Source: Stromatinia cepivora
Lineage: Eukaryota; Ascomycota; Leotiomycetes; Helotiales; Sclerotiniaceae
Length of the DNA stretch: 64,000 bases
Assembly (NCBI GenBank): GCA_014898415.1
Contig: RCTD01000007.1
Span: 992,001 to 1,056,000, forward strand
Direction: 5' to 3'
The notes below the pieces were generated by a model that worked only from the letters and a program-made list of their open reading frames with translations, had not been told where the DNA came from and ran no database searches. This document shows positions 60,105-64,000 of the stretch, piece after piece. Position 1 is the first letter of the stretch. Every line of letters begins with the position of its first letter. The position numbers and the translations under genes are program-made.

Positions 60105-62962
60105 GATTTTGGGTTGGAAGTTGATGCTGGGATTTGCTTGGACATTGAATGTGTTTGAAATGATGAAGTATGATGTTGCGAATTATTTTGGATGATAGGT
60201 TAGTTAGCTTGCGTTAATGCAGCGTAATGAATGAATGAATATGAATATAATATTGATGAACAGTTAACATCTGAAACAGCTGAACAGCTAAAAAGGATTC
60301 AGTAATCCGTGCTTGAAAAATTCAGAGACAAATTTCTCCTCGTCTCAGTCTAGCAATCTCCTCAATCCATTTCTCCTTTCCTTTCCTTTCCTTTCCTTTC
60401 CTTTCCTTTCCTTTCCTTTCCTTTCCTTTCCTTTCCTTTCCTTTCCTTTCCTTTCCTTTCCTTTCCTTTCCTTTCCTTTCCTTTCCTTTCCTTTTTTCGA
60501 TTCTCATCTGCAAATAAGATTAGTAATAAAATCCGAGATGAAACGAGAGGCTTTCTCTAGAAGCGAGATGATACTATAGAGAAGAATTTCGTTTGGTAAA
60601 TAAATTAATATATTGTTCTATTTTAGGATTTATATCTTTCTATCTTTCTATTTTAATTTTTATCTCTGGATGCGTGTGTATATAACTAAATAACAAAATG
60701 GCAATATTGGAACTCGATTATGATGAGGAGAAGGTATTTACTCCTGCTCTATTTCATGTATTGTTGTATCGAAGAAAATGAATATGTATATGTATAGCTG
60801 ATATTCATGAATTTCCCGCCGGTCGAAAGAGATATGTTAATTATCTGGTGCTTCAAATACATATTTACAAATATATACCTCTTCTACTATTCCATCTATA
60901 GCTACACCGCTATCTATTTACTGTGTCTAAATATAGATTTTCGGGTAATCCTCCTAGATTTATGGGTAATAGGCAATATCTACAATTCCACGAGTATATA
61001 TACGTGGACCGGGGAGTATGCGATTGTATCAAGCTAAGGTGAGGTCCGATAGATGGGATATAGAGGGGGATGTTGATGTTGATATAATCCAACTCGGCTA
61101 GCGCTATATATATATATATATTGGTTCAGATATATAGGAGATTTGAATACTTCAACACGAAAGATGAAAGTACTGGCCATAGAAGGAAAAATCGAATGAG
61201 GAAGAATGTGGAGATAGAGAGAAGGATTGAAGAGATAGTATGAAGAAGTGGGAATGGGAATGGAAGATGAGTATCGGGAAATTGGGGCGTTTGGATATTC
61301 GGGGTATGGCGGGAGGAAAGGGGAGGTTTGTTGATTGATGCTCTGGAGGAAATGACGGAGATGGAGTGGTGTGCTGAGGGGGGAGAGGTGGGAGGGCAGG
61401 GGAGAGGGGGGTTGTGGAGGGGATATTGGGGAATGATGTAGGATGCGGAGAGACGTAGAGATTGGTGGAAATGGGATAGGGTTTTATGGGTTATGAGGGT
61501 AGTTATTGGGAATTCTTGTCAGTAATTTTGGGGTGGATAATTCTAGTTATTTTATTCGATGAAATTATGAATTGGAAAGGAACGGGAGAAAAAGAATAAG
61601 GGGGAAAAAGAATAGAAGAAATCAAAGAGAATATTTAAGATAACAAGATGAGGATATTTGCATCGATTATATTTATTATGGTTTGAAAAGGGAAAAAATC
61701 GGGTTTAAGGAAATCGCTGAGAACTTACAGAATTGGATCATGTATAATGAATGACTCTACAGTAGATCTCCTATCAAACTTTCGATTTATTTGTTCTTGT
61801 AATTATTGGGCGATAAATTGTGAGTTTCTGAGCCTGCCTTCCTTCTTGATGCCTATCTGTTATGGGATATATAATGTAAGATTTATCTAGATTGCACGAC
61901 TTGGAGTTGAATAACAAGCACGGATAGGTAAGATAGATTGCTTGATTTGTAGTTGAAGGATATTAGTGATAGATCTTATATTATCTATTCCTTTTATGTA
62001 TTGGAAATGGGGATTCAATAGTAGAGTATGAGATGAGTTTTATTGATACTATTTACTCGAGTAAGTAGGTAAGTAAGATGCGTATACTATATGCTGTGAT
62101 CAAAATTAGATAAATCAATGTTGAGGACCGAACTTCACAGTATGGATGTCAAATACTCTGAGGATTTGGGGCTGCATATCATCCATAATGACTTTTTATC
62201 TCTATTCCTGCTCTTTCTACTTCACCATTATCTTCCTCTATGATATGGCATTTAGATTTTATCCATTGTATATATGCCCCCAGAATTCACCCCCAGAATT
62301 CTAACCATCGATATCCCCAACACATAATCACTCCGCAATATCCCTTTATCCCTTTATCCGTGCATCAGCGTAGGGATAAGCTAGGGGCGGTATAGGGGGT
62401 TTGATTGTGATGCTTTGGTTATTTTATGAACGTGGATAGAGGCAAAGATAGGAAATACAAAAATATTATATAACGGCTTGGTGGGAGAGGACCGAGGAAT
62501 TTGGAGCCAGAGATTTGTAAGGAGTGGTAGTAGATTAAATAGAAGAAGATTGGTATGTGATCTTTAGGAGGAGGAATGAAAGTAAGTTCTTTAGCCATTA
62601 ATGAATATTTTGATGTGTAAGGGCGAGAGGTACTACATCCTAAATCTGAGTTGAGGACTTTGACAGCTAGATGCTAGGGTTGACAGACATGGACACGAAC
62701 AATCAATGACTAGATAAAAAGAAATATTCCCGAATTAACAAAACGTGTCAAAAGCACTCCCGACAATATGCTCTTGAGTCTTGATAATTGGCACATACAA
62801 AATTTCAAGATCCTCGACTATCATATCTCATATTATGAGTTGTTCTCTTCTCTCTTCTCTCCTGGAAAAATTCAAACAATCCACACGTCCATTTCATCTA
62901 CAGTTCCTCGCCTTTCTTTAACCTCCCATTGAATCTCGCAAATCTCCTGCATCAAAAATAGT
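60105..62962. other. Gene-free region with a long pentanucleotide array
   Basis: No supported gene over about 2.9 kb. It holds the (CCTTT)24 array, (AT)n near 61105-61120, and purine-rich stretches at 61200-61480 (G/A-rich) and around 61600. The open frames through the array on both strands are artefacts of a 5-nt unit without stops. Confidence 0.6.
60375..60494. repeat. (CCTTT)24 perfect pentanucleotide array
   Basis: Twenty-four uninterrupted CCTTT units (120 nt) with a T-run at the right edge. The left flank has an imperfect TTCTCC. It is the longest perfect tandem array in the window and is probably length-variable between strains. Confidence 0.95.
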
Positions 62963-63343
62963 CTAGATATCCTCCACCATGTCATCACACGTCAAATCCG
63001 TATACGAAATCCCAGCTCGCAGGAAACGTCCCCCAATGACAGTTAAACAAGCGCAAAGCATCCAATCCTCCTCATTCGCAATATTGAGCAATGGCCTCTT
63101 CTCGGAACTTTCCTGCAGCTCATCAATTGCAAGAACATCTTCAACATCCTTAATACCTACCGAAATTTCTCATTTTCATCCAACCCGACATCTAGTTCTC
63201 CCTTCAAATTTTCCGCTTGTTGCTCTAATTGCACTTAGTGACTTGTTTCTCAGTAGCATAATTTTACTATTATCCAATCCCCCCACAGAATGTGCACGCG
63301 AGTTATTATGCATAGATAAGCAGCGGTTGGTATCTGGATCCAT
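62963..63343 (-). pseudogene. Small coiled-coil gene with two frameshifts
   Basis: On the minus strand ATG 63343 opens DPDTNRCLSMHNNSRAHSVG and runs through SKIMLLRNKSL. Near 63231-63240 protein-like sequence moves one frame over (QLEQQAENLKGELDVGLDEN). Near 63157-63166 it moves again to VGIKDVEDVLAIDELQESSE, KRPLLNIANEEDWMLCACLT, ending at TAG 62963-62965. No splice sites of usable spacing explain the shifts. The charged, heptad-rich middle indicates a coiled coil. I do not recognise the family. The plus-strand open frame 62979-63389 is the antisense shadow. It may be a recent pseudogene or carry sequence errors; a G22 tract lies 130 nt upstream. Confidence 0.45.
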
Positions 63344-63473
63344 CTGTGATGAGATTCGGTTCGCGGTGACTGTAGATTTTGAGGGATGAGATGGCTTGGG
63401 ATGGAGAGGACAGGGAGTTACTTGGTTCTGCGTCAGAGGAGGAAAGGGAAGTACTGTTTTGTACATTATGTCT

Positions 63474-63495
63474 GGGGGGGGGGGGGGGGGGGGGG
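63474..63495. repeat. G22 homopolymer
   Basis: Twenty-two consecutive G residues (C-tract on the other strand). Such runs can form intramolecular G-quadruplexes and are very slippage-prone, so the exact length in the assembly is unreliable. Confidence 0.9.
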
Positions 63496-63809
63496 TCTGG
63501 ATCTGGTGAGAAGAGGTGTGTGGTAAATTGATTTTTTGATGGGTCAGGGCAAGTAGTGATTGGTGTATTTATATGTCTAGTGGAAAGTGAGCAAAGAGAA
63601 TTCAATGATATTTTGAGAATGGTTCAGGAATTCTTTGTTTGATTGCAGAACTTTCTGAAATTCAAATTAGTTCGAGTTCGAGACCTTACTTCTGAATTCG
63701 AGAAGAATTAATGATGGCAAGCTGCAGCAAAGCTGTCCTGATGTCTCATATTTGTAAGGTGGTCCTCGAAAGTCTTTCAACCGTTTTCAATGTTCTTCTG
63801 GTATATAAT

Positions 63810-64000
63810 TCAGATCATTCTGGCAATATCCGCAATGTCCTTGGCATTCTCAGTATTCTGACGTGCGGCACTCGCCTTTTTGACGGACTCACATAGCACA
63901 CCGACACATTGATCTTCGAACTTCTGTTGTAACATTTTATCATCTACAGGTACTCCAAACTTCCAACTGCATGTTTTACGTGTTTCTGAAATTCTTTCTC
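63810..64000 (-). CDS. 3' end of an unrecognised gene, runs off the window
   Basis: A minus-strand frame is open from the window edge to the TGA at 63810-63812 and encodes 63 residues: ERISETRKTCSWKFGVPVDD, then KMLQQKFEDQCVGVLCESVK, KASAARQNTENAKDIADIAR and MI. Composition is protein-like (charged, helical). The start lies beyond 64000, so length and family cannot be judged. If an exon boundary falls inside, the true 3' end could differ. Confidence 0.45.
   Translation of the reverse strand, partial: ERISETRKTCSWKFGVPVDDKMLQQKFEDQCVGVLCESVKKASAARQNTENAKDIADIARMI

Noticed and set aside
60313..60579. Open frames on both strands with repeating Phe-Leu-Ser or Lys-Gly-Glu-Arg units
   Set aside because: They arise from the stop-free CCTTT repeat; there is no real start context or protein character.
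62979..63389. A 136-codon plus-strand open frame
   Set aside because: Ser/Leu-rich antisense of a more protein-like, though frame-broken, minus-strand reading.

Overview
The window looks like nuclear DNA of a filamentous ascomycete (Pezizomycotina), most likely a leotiomycete of the Botrytis/Sclerotinia kind. That lineage guess rests on gene style and general similarity, not on a search. Genes are broken by short GT-AG introns (mostly 45-80 nt). Intergenic DNA is AT-rich and full of microsatellites, and the products are typical ascomycete housekeeping proteins. No operons, CRISPR arrays, rRNA genes, intact tRNA genes or complete transposons were found.

Layout. 1-3.8 kb is non-coding. 3.8-5.1 kb (-) holds a Ser/Thr-rich single-pass surface protein. 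8.7-11.4 kb (+) holds a SET-MYND protein with a one-base frameshift. 12.5-15.0 kb holds a convergent oxidoreductase pair: a short-chain dehydrogenase (+) whose catalytic Tyr is Phe, and a zinc-independent medium-chain reductase (-). 16.6-19.9 kb holds an LRR-kinase (-) and the actin-related protein Arp4 (+) sharing a 515-nt promoter. 20.1-25.6 kb is an accessory patch: a truncated, broken D-serine dehydratase-like pseudogene overlapping a broken coiled-coil gene on the other strand, then three small unrecognised genes. 26.2-28.3 kb (-) is an eight-exon amino-acid permease with one GC-AG intron. 29.2-34.0 kb (-) is the TRAPPII subunit Trs130/TRAPPC10. 35.5-36.7 kb is a decayed secreted beta-propeller gene. 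36.7-45.7 kb is a 9-kb gene-free stretch rich in 5- to 7-nt repeats. It leads into a small SCOC-type coiled-coil gene (45.7-46.4 kb). 49.3-57.5 kb is a compact block: a DUF7918-like protein (-), complex I subunit NDUFB8 (-) and the SWR1 remodelling ATPase (+), the last two divergent from a 396-nt promoter. 58.9-60.1 kb (+) is a wax-synthase-like acyltransferase. 60.1-64 kb holds a (CCTTT)24 array, a 22-G tract, a broken small gene and the 3' end of a gene that runs off the window.

How the genes relate. Most are unrelated housekeeping functions: chromatin (Swr1, Arp4, possibly the SET-MYND protein), Golgi/endosome traffic (Trs130, SCOC-like), respiration (NDUFB8) and transport. Swr1 and Arp4 are subunits of the same H2A.Z-exchange complex but lie 33 kb apart. 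No biosynthetic cluster or defence system is evident. The unusual content is gene decay: at least four loci carry frameshifts, internal stops or truncation, next to conserved and intact neighbours. Exon boundaries were read by eye from splice consensus and reading-frame continuity.
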